Source of the DNA: Cheiracanthium punctorium
Lineage: Eukaryota; Arthropoda; Arachnida; Araneae; Cheiracanthiidae
DNA length: 64,000 bases
NCBI GenBank assembly: GCA_038373885.1
Contig: JAWZYV010018266.1
Location: 797,001-861,000 of the forward strand
Direction: 5' to 3'
Numbering within the stretch: position 1 is the stretch's first letter; each line of letters starts with the position of its first letter. Both the position numbers and the translations under genes were made by a program. This document shows positions 11,353 to 22,534 of the stretch, piece by piece. The notes beneath the pieces were generated by a model. That model saw only the letters and a list, made by a program, of their open reading frames with translations. It was not told the DNA's origin and searched no databases.

Positions 11353-12236
11353 CAAAAGATAGCGCCAAATTTTTTTAATCCTCACCAAACCTGGCACAAA
11401 TACAAATTTACCATAAACATTTTATGTAGTCAGAAAAATTCCACATCCCCTAGTTTATGAATTGTGACAAAAAAGCATGTATTATAAAATGAATGCGATT
11501 TTAAGTGTTCATTTAAGTGAAATGAAATATCCTTTTATTTTGAAAATTTCAGTAATAAGTATGATTATTTAATTAATGTCAGATTTTTGGGTCAAAGGCT
11601 ATAAGAGTGTAATGAGAAATTCATTTTCTTGCTAAATCTGCACCATATAATGTTTTAGATGATAATTTAAAAATTTTTATGAGAAATTATCTGTTTCAAA
11701 CGGTAGAAGACGTAATCAATAATTTGTCAAATGTTAATTATTATTACTATGTTTATATTCTATTATTGTTAATTTGTCTAACTTTAATAATACTTTATAA
11801 AAGTAACAAGTCATTATTCTTTGGTATTTTCGTTTAATGTCAAAATATCAGCTCATTAACTATTTCACACTCGACAAAAATCTCACATCTCAAATTAAAG
11901 GTCAATCTCATAATTGTTTTGAAAAACCTATTATACTTAAAAACGACATAGAATGCGTATTTTCAAATAATTTTTTGAGTAAAAATGTATTGCTAAGTGG
12001 GACCAGAAATGTTATTTTCATACAGCCGTTTTTAATCATACCACAAAACGTGTTGTACTATTAGTAAAACTTCATGCCATGCTTTTCCAAAATGTAAATA
12101 TTTCTCAAAAGAAATATTGATCAAGTTATATAGTATTTAATTGAAATGTGTTGTTTTGTAGGAAAATATGCCATTTCTTATAAAACTTGATAAAGTATGT
12201 TAACTCAAACTTCAAAAATTTCAAGGTGTTACGGAA

Positions 12237-12239
<3 letters not shown>
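11353..12239. other. no gene recognised
   Basis: AT-rich sequence. A 75-codon open frame at 11837-12064 shows no domain and is within chance expectation. Confidence 0.5.

Positions 12240-12290
<51 letters not shown>
12240..12290. repeat. (TA)n microsatellite
   Basis: About 50 bp of uninterrupted AT/TA dinucleotides, next to the second copy of the dispersed repeat. Confidence 0.97.
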
Positions 12291-12294
<4 letters not shown>

Positions 12295-12295
12295 T

Positions 12296-12680
12296 CAGTA
12301 GTAAAATGTTGCTATCACCCATAAACGAAACCTGTCAAGGCACTTTTTAAGGTAAATGGTGTTATACATTTTTTTTTTTTAGCCACATGAATTTCGAAAA
12401 AAAAAATTACAAATATTCCCAAATTCAACTTAGGAAATTTCAATAACATTCAAATATTCTTTTGTGTAACGCCAAACAAACGTAAAATAATGGCAAACAA
12501 AAACAAAATGTGTGTGTCGGTGTGTAGGATTGGAACATTCACATGCGTTAAAATCATTTATTCAAAATTAGAGCATCGAGGCATATCTACGTCAATTCAG
12601 GACTACAAAAAATCTTAAAGAATCGCTTTAACAGAGGTGAGTAAAAGGTCCACATAGCCTCTGGAACGAAGAGGTTAATT
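12296..12680 (-). repeat. dispersed repeat, copy 2 (unclassified)
   Basis: This is the inverted counterpart of 3085-3415 and shares its ordered blocks, from CCTCTTCGTTCCAGAG on the minus strand onward. Identity is moderate, with scattered indels, so both copies are old. It is non-coding. Confidence 0.7.
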
Positions 12681-13876
12681 AAAGAAAAGTACACAAGTAT
12701 AGAATGTAAATTAATATAAAATAAATTCCTCTTAGAAGACTGCAGATATCATAAAAAGCAAATTTAGTGAAGGTAATACAATCATTTTTATTTCCATTTA
12801 CAAATTATTAAATTAAATTGAAAAAATTAAACTCTAAAATCCCTTTTAAAGCCTTTTCATAATATAATATTTCCTGAAAATACTTAAGATTAATGGCGAC
12901 CTGTAAATCTGTTGTTCTTTTAAACTTTGGGCAAATTTAGTAGGAAAAAGGGCTCAACAAGAGTTGGTAGCAGCGTTATTGAGTAAAATCAATTGTTAGT
13001 TACTGTTTATTTTTTCGTGCTCATTAAAAGAATGGAACCACTGTTTTCTAACTTGCAACTTCTGTCAGATTAAAATCCTGTAACACAATCTATCAGTTTG
13101 CACTCTATGCTGAAGTCACTTTTTGACAAGAGGGCCTAGAATTTATATGAAATACGTTTATTGGACAAATAATCTTAATGAAAAGTTTTTATATGCTTAC
13201 TTTTAATGTTAATTACATTGATTTGAAAGTATACTTTTTATAACCGAACATCCTTCTTGAAGAAGTACGTGCGACGTTTTGATAGAAATATCGATATTTT
13301 GTATACAGCTCTGCGAACTTTTTATTTCTACTTTTGGACGACTTTACTTATTAATTTTATCTAATAAATGTCAAGAGTAAATGCACTTTTTTATTCTGCT
13401 CTCAATCAAGGGATTCTTTTTTAAATGAGTATATCATATGTGTATATTTAATAATCTTTTAAGCATTAGGAATTGAACTTACTTCGTATGTATGTTATAT
13501 TAAAATATTTCACTATTAAGTATATTTAATTATATTTATTATTTTCTGCTTCAAACGAATGGAAAATAAATTGAAAAAAAATGATAGGGCACATAATATG
13601 TTTTACATTATTGATAATTTCTCCGATTCTCCTCCGATGAAAAAACAGTTTCAGCGGAGGCAAATGTGGAGAGTGACAGACCAAAGTTTATTATTTACAT
13701 CTATTGCTTTAAAATACTAATCGAGAACAGATTCATGATAGGAAAGACGTGCTTAAAATATTAAAAGCCTGTAAATTTGCATTTTAACGCTGGAACCCAG
13801 ACGCAATATAAATATTACTATAGTGCTGTGCTATGATTACGCTAGAGCTTTTTTTTGTTTGTAAAAGTTGTGACCT
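12681..13876. other. no gene recognised
   Basis: AT-rich sequence lacking open frames, paired repeats or RNA-like structure that I can support. Confidence 0.55.
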
Positions 13877-13877
13877 A

Positions 13878-14120
13878 TCCGACTATATAGATATGCTGAT
13901 CCCTGACTCACTGACTCAGTTACTGTAACTCCGGTTGATCCCTGTAATTACAGCTAAACTACCCGAGGATAAAAGTTTTACTGTCATTAATAAATACAGA
14001 TTAAAACGTTATAGATCTAAAAATGTACTAAAATCTGCACCATTTGTACGATCCGCCTGAAATCTTTCATAGTCATGAAGAAAAATATAAAACACAGTCT
14101 GCGCTAACTCCACCCGTTCA
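13878..14120 (+). repeat. interspersed repeat related to 33985-34216 (Helitron-like 5' end?)
   Basis: The segment starts A|TCCGACTATATAG...GCTGATCCCTGACTCACT and matches the reverse complement of the region ending at about 34216, where TCCTATTATATAGTTACG and GCTGATCCGTGATTCACT occur. Later shared phrases include GTCATTAAT and a CGATC(C/G)GC(C/T)TGAAA(T/A)-like block. A TC start preceded by A fits a Helitron 5' end, but I could not identify the 3' end. Confidence 0.45.
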
Positions 14121-16438
14121 CTAATTTTTACGCAGTTTTTCGGTAGTTTCATTTCCATTTTTTTCCGAGAGTAAAAAAGATTTTAATCATGTGCTTGACA
14201 AAATTAGCTCTCGCAATTGTCAATGACGTCATACTGAAGTCACGGTAATCACACTTTTAAGGGAAAATTGAGATTCCAATTCCCATAAAATAGTTTTCCA
14301 ATACTGTATAGCTATTGTTTCTTTGTTCACAAATAAAATGATTTGCTCTGCCTGAATCATTGATATAATAAGGGGATGTTCCTGCAAAACGAAATCGTTC
14401 ACATTTGAAAAGTTTCCGCACATTTCCTGAAGAACATGAAATTCGATATCGGTGTATAAGAAATATTGAATATGAAGTTATTTATTTTAAATGGAGGAAT
14501 TATAAATATATATATTCAGTGTAGAAAGATTTTCGTCAAATATATTTTTCCCCAACGCCGTTGTAATTGCCTCCACAACGGGCTTTATCTTGTTATTTTT
14601 GCCTTGCTTCACCGTCTCATCCGAATGGTTTTGATGGTGCCTCTGTGGGACAGTTGGGGCTGTGGGACAGCGCTAATGCATTTTGCACCCACATTGTGTT
14701 CATAGTTCCTCGACAAGATATAAATGAATTAAAAGCACTTTCGCAACTCATTGTATTGCGAATATCAATTTTTTTTATTAAAACATCAGAGGATTCAATT
14801 CGAATTCTCCGCCAGCCCTACAAGGAGGGAACTCAAATCAGATTCTCTACAAACACAAATTTTTCTGAGAACTCTTACGTCTCTCTACTACTGTGCTTCT
14901 ACGTGAGAGATCTCATTCTCCCGCTCATTCCTCCAAACGTCCTTTCCACAGCACGCTCATATGTTAATAATATTTACACTGTTCAACAATCTTTCGACTT
15001 TTGATTGTTATCAAAATGAAAGTAGCTAATTTTTATAAACTTTGGGCCGCTGAACACGAAAACCACGTTAAAATTCTCTTCTGGTTTAGAATTTTGAGTA
15101 ATTGCAGAGTTTACATTTCATTTATAATTCTATGAGACGCAAAGTATGAGACGTGGTAAGAAACTAAACGGTGGGGGGGGGAAACAAATAAAATGTTCAC
15201 TCCCTTTTCGTGAAAAAGCTACTTTCGATTTTTGGAGCCATTGCTCTTGATAAATCACGTGATCAAACAGTTGAAATGAGTTCCAAACAGTCTCTTCAGT
15301 CTTGTAAATGGCGGCTCTTAAAAAACCTTCATTTTGCGCTGTTTTCATAGTTTACATAAACGTCATTATCCACTAAATATATACAGTGCCACAACGACTT
15401 TTATCAGGTGTGCACTGACGTCATTTGTGGTTCCAGAAAGCTAACTTTGATTTGAGTAGTGAAAATGTCACATGGACTGCGTACTTCGTATGTCTTGTTA
15501 GAGACCAGAATATATCGTGGGCTCTCCAAATTTGTTTTACGACTTGTTCATCAACCTTAAATACTAGGATGCACAGCAAAAAATATTCTACGTGTTTTGG
15601 GGTGCCTGCCATTTGGTGTGATCCAACAAGCCATGCCCCCGATTTTTGTTACAGGATGGGTGGCACAATGCTTGAAGAAAGGAATCAATACAGAAAAGGA
15701 AAATCCCTTTCCCTGTAATACCATCTGTCATTCGCCCAGTGATCCAGTCAAGCAGATTGAATCCAGTCTCAACTCTTTTGTGCTACCTGCCTGCCACTGT
15801 TTGCAAATGTTAGTACAAAATTTACAAAAAAAAGATCCTAGTGGAAGAACTTATGTATGCATATCAGAAATTGCGTGCAACATTTCTGTAGAAATGCACT
15901 CCTGCATTCACATATTAATGTCTTGCTAGCACTTGTGGCGTTTTCAGTGATGAAAAAGGAGAATGATTTCATCAGTACATTTCTGCAATGTAATAGTATT
16001 AGTCTCAACAGTGGTCAGTATCAATGTTATCAGATTTCTCCAGAATGATCCAGAGGGATCCTTCGAATATTACTCCACAAGTGAAAGGAAAAAAGACGGC
16101 ATGAAAGAATAAGAAAGTTCATAAACTGTCATCCATGCTATGGTACCCCTGTAGGTTATATGTAAAATGTAAACACTGCAGTTGATAGGAATCCTGAGCC
16201 AGGAGTCAGTTTTAACCATGATTTTCATGGTCAGTGACCCAAATTCCAGAAAGAACGGATATTTACACCCAAAGATATCCAATCTTTACTCACATGGTCT
16301 TATAAACCTGGTCTAGGTGTTCTGGGCCAGGGGTATGCGAAACTATACCCAAATAAAAGTTACCTCCAAGAGAATATGCATTCTGTTCTCGCATTTCATG
16401 ATGCTCTATTCCTAACCACTATGCAATTATGAATGATT
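14121..16438. other. no gene recognised; unassigned open frames
   Basis: A 145-codon frame at 14567-15004 and overlapping frames at 15425-15718 and 15597-15929 lie in somewhat less AT-rich DNA. They match no family that I recognise. No splice signals or start context single them out, and opposite-strand frames are equally long. They may be decayed repeat or pseudogene sequence. A G-run lies at 15171-15181. Confidence 0.45.
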
Positions 16439-16441
16439 GTA

Positions 16442-16653
16442 CACCCTCCAAAAAAAGTATTCGAGCAAGAGAGAAATTTCCTACGCTGGTTTCGTATGTT
16501 AAAAATTACTTATCAGAGAACATGAATTAGGCTATCTATAAATATGACCTTCCATATTTCTATCAAGTTGTGCGTTTTTCAAAAACTCAATTATTATTCG
16601 TAAAACTAAAATAGGAAATTTCTCTCTTGCTCGAATACTTTTTTTGGAGGGTG
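16442..16653. mobile_element. young 212-bp MITE with 42-bp perfect inverted repeats (TA target)
   Basis: The termini CACCCTCCAAAAAAAGTATT and AATACTTTTTTTGGAGGGTG continue inward as an uninterrupted 42-bp perfect inverted repeat. TA lies on both sides (16440-16441 and 16654-16655). The ~128-bp interior has no coding capacity. TA duplication, size and end structure fit a Tc1/mariner-type MITE. The lack of any mismatch between arms suggests recent insertion or mobilisation. Confidence 0.85.
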
Positions 16654-16655
16654 TA

Positions 16656-18299
16656 CTATCCTAGCGGAGGAGGGTACATGGGTGCAATAATAACTATACA
16701 GTTCCTATATCAAGGCTATGTTTAAGCAATGACAAATATATCCAGAGGAAAATAAGTAAAGTTTGTGCTTTCTGATATTTCTTTGTGAAACTAGAACTCC
16801 AATTTAGATATGAATATTACTTCTACACATAAAATCAACCTAATCTATAAATTGTGTTTCCAAATTTGGATTGCATGAATATCTCACTTAGTTCCTGGAC
16901 GAAAACCACAGATTCACTGTAGTAAACCACTGAAAGAGGTATACCCACACTTGAAAATGGCTTGTCCATTTTGAAAAAAAAAGCATTTCAGTATTGTTTG
17001 AAAATGACTGGATGTTCTAATATTTAATGTTCTAAAAATTTAGAAAAAATATATGATTTTAAGCATCGTCAATGAAGTTATTCTTGGTTGCTCTTTCAAC
17101 CATTTTGGTAACTTGTCATTATAGTGAAACTTTAACTATAGAAATGAAAGAATCAAAAAATCCCGTGTTTATCAGAAGACATCTTTGGTAGATATTTTAA
17201 TGCACTGCGTCTTTCGGTTTCACTGGACGAATCAGTGACACGAAATTTATGTTAGATAGTACTTCCTCAAAGCAATTCATCACGTCTTGAAGAATTCCGA
17301 CGTCACTTTTGTTATGATTGCTATATGAATCTCTTATTGTGCAAATAATCCAACCAAAGGACTGTATTATTCGTGACACTAATGATAATGAGCTTACAAC
17401 AAAACACATATTAAAAAATATGTATGTAATGAAGTATGATTGATCCAAATGCAATATTTTTATGTATTTCGGTTGAAATTTTTTGTTTGTTACGTTCCAT
17501 TCGGCATTTATGTATAAATATTTGTACATGCATGTTTTTTATTAACTATAGAACTGCTTTATTTAATTTGTCATAGAATTTTAAAACTATTTTATAATTA
17601 AGATATGTTTTAAACATTTGACTAAGGGTATGAAAGGGACTTAAAGAATATATATGTCCTTGTAAACGATGTATAAAATTTATTTTTTAAATAAGCGTTA
17701 AGCATTTTACAAAGTATTATACACGATGATGGTTAATATACTAATGAATTATGTAAGGCATAAAATATACAGTAAAAAATTATACTACTTTCAAATATTT
17801 CATTTGCACCATTATTTATATAAGTACGGTATAAAAGTATAATTTAATAAATTTTTAAAAAAGCAGCAATATTTTGTGTTTGTCAGTATGTAAAAATTTC
17901 TTATAAAATTGCAAATACCTACTTTTCTAAGTGATTTTGTTTTATCAACGGCAGGCAGTAAAAAGTTATGTTTTAAAATTACCAGTTTTATGTCTTTATT
18001 GAAATCAGAATTAAAAATTATACATTCTTTGTAATGATAACACTTAGAAAAGTGTTCATGGTAACTAGTTTGTAAACACAATATTTTGTATTTGGTGGAG
18101 TATGATGTTAGTGATACTGCTACTGTAGTTTTTAATGTATAAAATTTTATTAAAAGTCTTGAAACTATTTTTATAATACAAACATGTAATTGCAAAAATT
18201 ACAAATTATTCCAATGGTGAGTATTCAAGCATATAAATGAATTTATTTTTGTTTATATTTCATTGTAAGGCACACTTGCTGATAACTTTTCTGCATAAT

Positions 18300-18300
<1 letters not shown>
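16656..18300. other. no gene recognised; two unassigned minus-strand frames
   Basis: Minus-strand open frames of 110 codons (17197-17529) and 127 codons (17812-18195) lie in very AT-rich DNA. They are rich in Lys, Asn, Ile and Phe and have no domain that I recognise. Two frames on the same strand, about 280 bp apart, could be exon remnants, but nothing else supports a gene. Confidence 0.4.

Positions 18301-18339
<39 letters not shown>
18301..18339. repeat. (TA)n microsatellite
   Basis: About 38 bp of alternating A and T, at the left edge of the unassigned block that follows. Confidence 0.95.
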
Positions 18340-18340
<1 letters not shown>

Positions 18341-19600
18341 AAGTTATTGGACCGCAGAACCAATCTGGAAGTAGGAATCACGTCTTTGGTTGGCACAATT
18401 TAGGAAGTTCTCTTAAACTGTTTTCACTTCAGTGTCTGCAGAAGCCTTGTAATGTTGAGTCAGGATGTTATCCCCTTGATTAGCTGTTGCAAAAGTGGTA
18501 ACAACCTCCCTTCCGCTCCGTAGTTCAGAGATAACAGAATTCCATTCATTAGAAAAACAACTGTTTTGCTTTCATCCGTACAGAGGTCGAGGGCTGTTTT
18601 GTTGCCTGGTGAAGTTAACCAAAAGATGGGGCTATGTTTATTGGCAGTAAGACCCCTTTTCGTTATCTGACTGACAGTACTGGAAGCCACTCAGAACAAA
18701 GGCTTTACCTCGTGAAGATAAGATCCCCCAGTAGATTTTTTTTCTATCTAAACACCTACGGTAAAGCACGAACTTTAGCTAATAATCTGTTAGTGATCAA
18801 TGGCTATTACTCCGTGACAGCTGTTGACAGGCGAATGGGACACTCTGTAACCAAGAACTGGACAACACAAAAATTAAATTATGGCCTGACGTACAGGGTC
18901 TCCATACCTATTTCAGCTTTAAGTCTATATACGTTGTATGGTCTAGATATGGCACCCAGTGATTTCAAAAGTCAATGAAAGCGTATCTAGGGCCCCACCA
19001 CGATGTCATTGGAAAGCTTTTAGTACCTTATAAATCAACCCTTCTTGACGCATTACGTCACAAACCGAGAAAACACCTCTATGTGCGAGCACGAAGATGC
19101 CAAAATCGTTCCGATATCGGATTCACTATCGTAAATACGAGTGTTTTTTCACGACACGTAGGCTGCAAGCGAAATCATTGTTTGTATCATGGAATGTTAA
19201 ACACTGCAACAAAAGTTCTCCCTTACCTTGAGTTTCCCTCAGTGTAAAAAATTACACACCTTCCTTGATGGATGTACTCCAATCAGAACTCAGAACTCAG
19301 AAATTCTGAATGCAATGCCCTCGCTTGAGAAATTGAAGAGAAAAGGGGTTGAAGCAGTGTATTGTGATTGATTGATAGGTCCCTGCTACCGACAGGACCG
19401 GAGCATGTTCATAAAATACTCGTCTGTTTCACACGCTATATTCGCGGTAGCACCTAATTGAGGGACACGGCTATTTATTCGAAGAATTTGACTGTCCGTG
19501 AAAAAAAAAAAACTATCTACACTTACACTCTCCGATAACATCGTGGTAGGGCCCTTGGACACAGGTTCCTTCCAGAAAGTGACGTCAAATAGCTGCCAAA
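18340..19600. other. unassigned repeat-like block with open frames and internal inverted repeat
   Basis: This stretch is less AT-rich than its surroundings and carries overlapping frames on both strands (minus 18460-18690; plus 18634-18978 and 18975-19247). None matches a family I know. The phrase GGGCCCCACCACGATGTCAT at 18990-19009 recurs inverted near 19533-19552 as ATAACATCGTGGTAGGGCCC, so the block contains an inverted-repeat element. It is probably a composite of old mobile-element pieces. Confidence 0.45.
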
Positions 19601-21042
19601 CATTAGTTCATTGGGTTGTCTCAAGTGATTTATTCCAACACGTGTTGGTCTTATAACAGTCTGAATATCTAAAATAATAATGCAGTAAAGTGATAGGTAA
19701 GCATGCTTCTTAATTCCCTTTTGTATGTTTGTATACTAGCAATAAATAATTTTTATTAGCTTTATGATTCCTTCAGACATTTTCGTCAAACGTAAAAAAA
19801 AATGTTTATTTATAACAAATCTGTGTATATTTATTTATTTTATAAAGCATGATCTTCTGCATATAATGTAAGTGAACAACATTGAAAATGAACAGAAATG
19901 CGAATTAATAACTGCATCTATTTTGTATTTTCTAAGATAGTTTCTAAAATACACCTTTTTTCCTAGTCAATATTTGCACATATTACATTTTTGCATGTAA
20001 TACATAATTGAACTTTATTTGTTTGCAGAACACGACATAAGGCGAGTGCATCGTGTACACTAAAACTGCATTCTATTTCCATTTTTATTACAGACATCAA
20101 GTATAAAATTTGTTATTCGATCAAATAACTTATGAGATATTTTTCTGTAATACATTTATTTTGGGATAGAATTTGCAGTTGGAACTTCAGTGTATGTTTC
20201 ATTTATATTTTATTATGAAAATACAGAAAATTCGAAACACGGTATAATAGAAATGCTCTGTACAAACAAGCAATCGTTCTAGAAAATTTTCTTGCGAAAT
20301 AGGATTGAAAGAGTAATACAATATCGATTTAATAATATTTTGGAGATCAAAATTTTAATAAAAGGTTAGTAAAAACGCTTACCTTTTTTAATGAACTTTT
20401 TATTAACGTAGCAAAAAAATACTGTGATATACAATATCGTGCAAGAATTTTAGCTCTTGTCTTTCTTGATGCTGCTACCCGGGACTTTGTCCGCGTCGGC
20501 TTTAGAATTCGGTTTTACAGACAAATGAAGCATGTGTGAATAACGAATGTGTTAATAAGATAAATGGGCATGTAAGTTGTAAAGATGTTCAAAATAAGGT
20601 CGGAAATAATACTCCGTTAATAAAAAATTCCTCTCGTTAATTTTAAAAAAGTTACAAATTCTAAATTTTTTATACGACCCCCTTGGGAAATAATTCCCAA
20701 TTAGTAAAATTTGCACCGTCCTATCATGAGGTTAAATATAAAATTTTAGAACTACACCTTAAAAAGTGTCTGAGATACGAAGATAAATAAAATGCTGACT
20801 TAAACCACTTTTCTATGGCTTTGGAAGGGAAAAAATCCCGTCGGATAATCGCATTTCAATGGTCGTACAGAAATTACGAAATAAAACTTTTTTTCCACAC
20901 TAAGAATAACGTTTACATGCGGAATACATATATTCCATTGGGGATATGAAAGAAATGTTTAATTTTACGCACATATACTTAGTTTTCTCCATTGTGATTA
21001 AAACTCTACTATTTTTCAGAATACTATTTTTTTTAATAAATA
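19601..21042. other. no gene recognised
   Basis: AT-rich sequence without open frames of note. A small motif near 20690 (CCCCCTTGGGAAATAATTCCCAA) is locally palindromic but isolated. Confidence 0.55.
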
Positions 21043-21048
21043 ATATTG

Positions 21049-21210
21049 CATAGCTGCAAACTCTTCCGGTTTTTCCGGAAGATTTTTCACCACGATCTTC
21101 AAACAGTTTGACTTTACAATAAAATTTTGGACTTATTTTAAGCTTAAATTCGTAAGTAAAAATTAGTGGTGGAAAATCTTCCAGAAAAACCGGAAGAGTT
21201 GGCAGCTATG
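21049..21210. mobile_element. 162-bp MITE with ~45-bp inverted repeats and ATATTG duplications
   Basis: The ends CATAGCTGCAAACTCTTCCG and CGGAAGAGTTGGCAGCTATG begin inverted repeats of about 45 bp with three mismatches. Each arm is itself palindromic (CTTCCGGTTTTTCCGGAAG). The sequence ATATTG directly flanks both ends (21043-21048 and 21211-21216), giving a 6-bp candidate target duplication. It is non-coding; the frame at 21166-21423 is incidental. Confidence 0.65.
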
Positions 21211-21429
21211 ATATTGTCTTGTTTAAACGAAATAAATTTTATTTTTAAAATTAATAACTTAAATAAATTCCATTACTTCATAACTGCGTCATCTTATTCA
21301 ATTACTCGTTATAATTTTCGGATTTATTTATTAAATGTTTCACGAAAGAAATTGCTACAAAATGTTAGAAAATTGAGTCTTTTTCCAAACTTGCAAAAAA
21401 CGGCCAGAGTGACGTCATTTTAAAGTCCT

Positions 21430-21677
21430 AAAAAATCAGAAGTCACAAAACAGTCACACAGTGACTTCACAGTGGAGTCACTTAGGGACCAATCACATGC
21501 TAATCACATGGTGACTTCGAGGCGACGTCACCTGGTGACTGGTCACAAATAAACTCCATAGTGACCACAGAGTCGCATCACTCACAAGTAACAAATTGAC
21601 TAGTATGTGACAGTCCTGTGACAATTGTGACCGTCTGTGACGTCACAGCGACTCTTTTGTGACAATCTGTGCTATTG
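21430..21677. repeat. GTGAC/GTCAC inverted-motif array with GTGCTATTGGGG end
   Basis: About 250 bp contain more than a dozen copies of GTGAC or its inverse GTCAC, often as GTGACTTC or GACGTCAC. The right end TCTGTGCTATTGGGG is the same terminal sequence as in the 9451-9546 element. The left end is unclear (possibly AGTCCTAAAAAATC near 21423). It appears to be another member of the short-motif element group, with its own internal motif. Confidence 0.6.
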
Positions 21678-21783
21678 GGGTAGTTACAGAAGATACTATT
21701 AACAGGGAATATAATTCTTATGAATATCCTTGTAAAAGAACTATTTGTGATATATGCATAAAAGATAGCCCATAATACTCAGG

Positions 21784-22004
21784 GCCCCACCGGTGGCTGA
21801 GAGGTTCTGCTCTCGAAACTGGAAGGGGGGAGGCGCCTGCTCGAGCCTGTCGACATGGCCGCTCTGAGTTTTCCGTGGTATTAAACGAAACCTCGCAAAA
21901 ATACAGACGAGGATCCCTTAGTAAGTCCCCCACAGAGGGCATTCCCCATATAGGCTTAGTACCATCGTGCAGTCAATCGGCCTTAATCCACAAATAACCA
22001 AACA
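21784..22004 (+). mobile_element. tRNA-derived SINE (tRNA-Ser-like head)
   Basis: A perfect 12-bp target duplication, ATAATACTCAGG, flanks it (21772-21783 and 22005-22016). The head reads GGCCCCACCGGTGGCTGAGA. GGTGGCTGAGAGG resembles Pol III box A, and GCTCTCGAAACTGG resembles a tRNA-Ser(CGA) anticodon arm followed by a long variable arm. GCTCGAGCCTG is a weak box B. The tail is AATCCACAAATAACCAAACA rather than pure A. The duplication makes target-primed retroposition near certain. Confidence 0.85.
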
Positions 22005-22287
22005 ATAATACTCAGGAATAGTGCTACTTTCAATCAGTGGAAAAAGTTCTAGAATCGGTTCAGTAGCTACAAAATGCCCATAGAGCATAATGCATTAGAA
22101 TTATTTTGAATGTTTTTGTAAAAGAATTATTTATGCTGCATGCATGAAATTTTGCATTTTTATTAATCCAGGGTATAAGCTATCTTCATTCCAAATTTTG
22201 CCATTTTCATTTCGCTCAGCCATTTTTGTGTGATTTTGTCACAAACATCCAAACACACAAACGGACACATTTTATATTATTGGTAGG

Positions 22288-22521
22288 TTGATTGTGTGTG
22301 ATTATGGAAACGCTACACTAGGGCGATCTGCCAAGGGGGGGTGCCTTGGTAGGAAGACTTTCTAAAGGGTTCTAACGCGTAATCACTTTACATCTGGAGA
22401 AAACCTGACAAAACTCCACATCGTTAGATCGGCTGCCGCGCGATGGGACCCGAACCCGGGACCTTCACACTTCGGCCATCTACCATTTTCAGTGGCATAA
22501 GTACCGTGCCATGGTGAGGCC
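22288..22521 (-). mobile_element. tRNA-related SINE, second family (copy 1)
   Basis: A perfect 13-bp duplication, TATTATTGGTAGG, flanks it (22275-22287 and 22522-22534). On the minus strand it starts GCCTCACCATGGCACGG and contains GATGGCCGAAGTG, followed by a strong box B, CCGGGTTCGGGTCCC. It ends in an ATTGTGTG-type AT-rich tail. It is homologous over its length to 32989-33226. It inserted into an older Helitron-like remnant. Confidence 0.85.
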
Positions 22522-22534
22522 TATTATTGGTAGG

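Noticed and set aside
14567..15929. Frames of 97-145 codons as a possible host gene or processed pseudogene
   Set aside because: No recognisable protein, overlapping frames in several phases, no poly(A) tail with target duplication.
17197..18195. Minus frames of 110 and 127 codons as possible exons of a receptor-like gene
   Set aside because: Hydrophobic stretches are expected from AT-rich codons; no conserved motif or convincing splice sites were seen.
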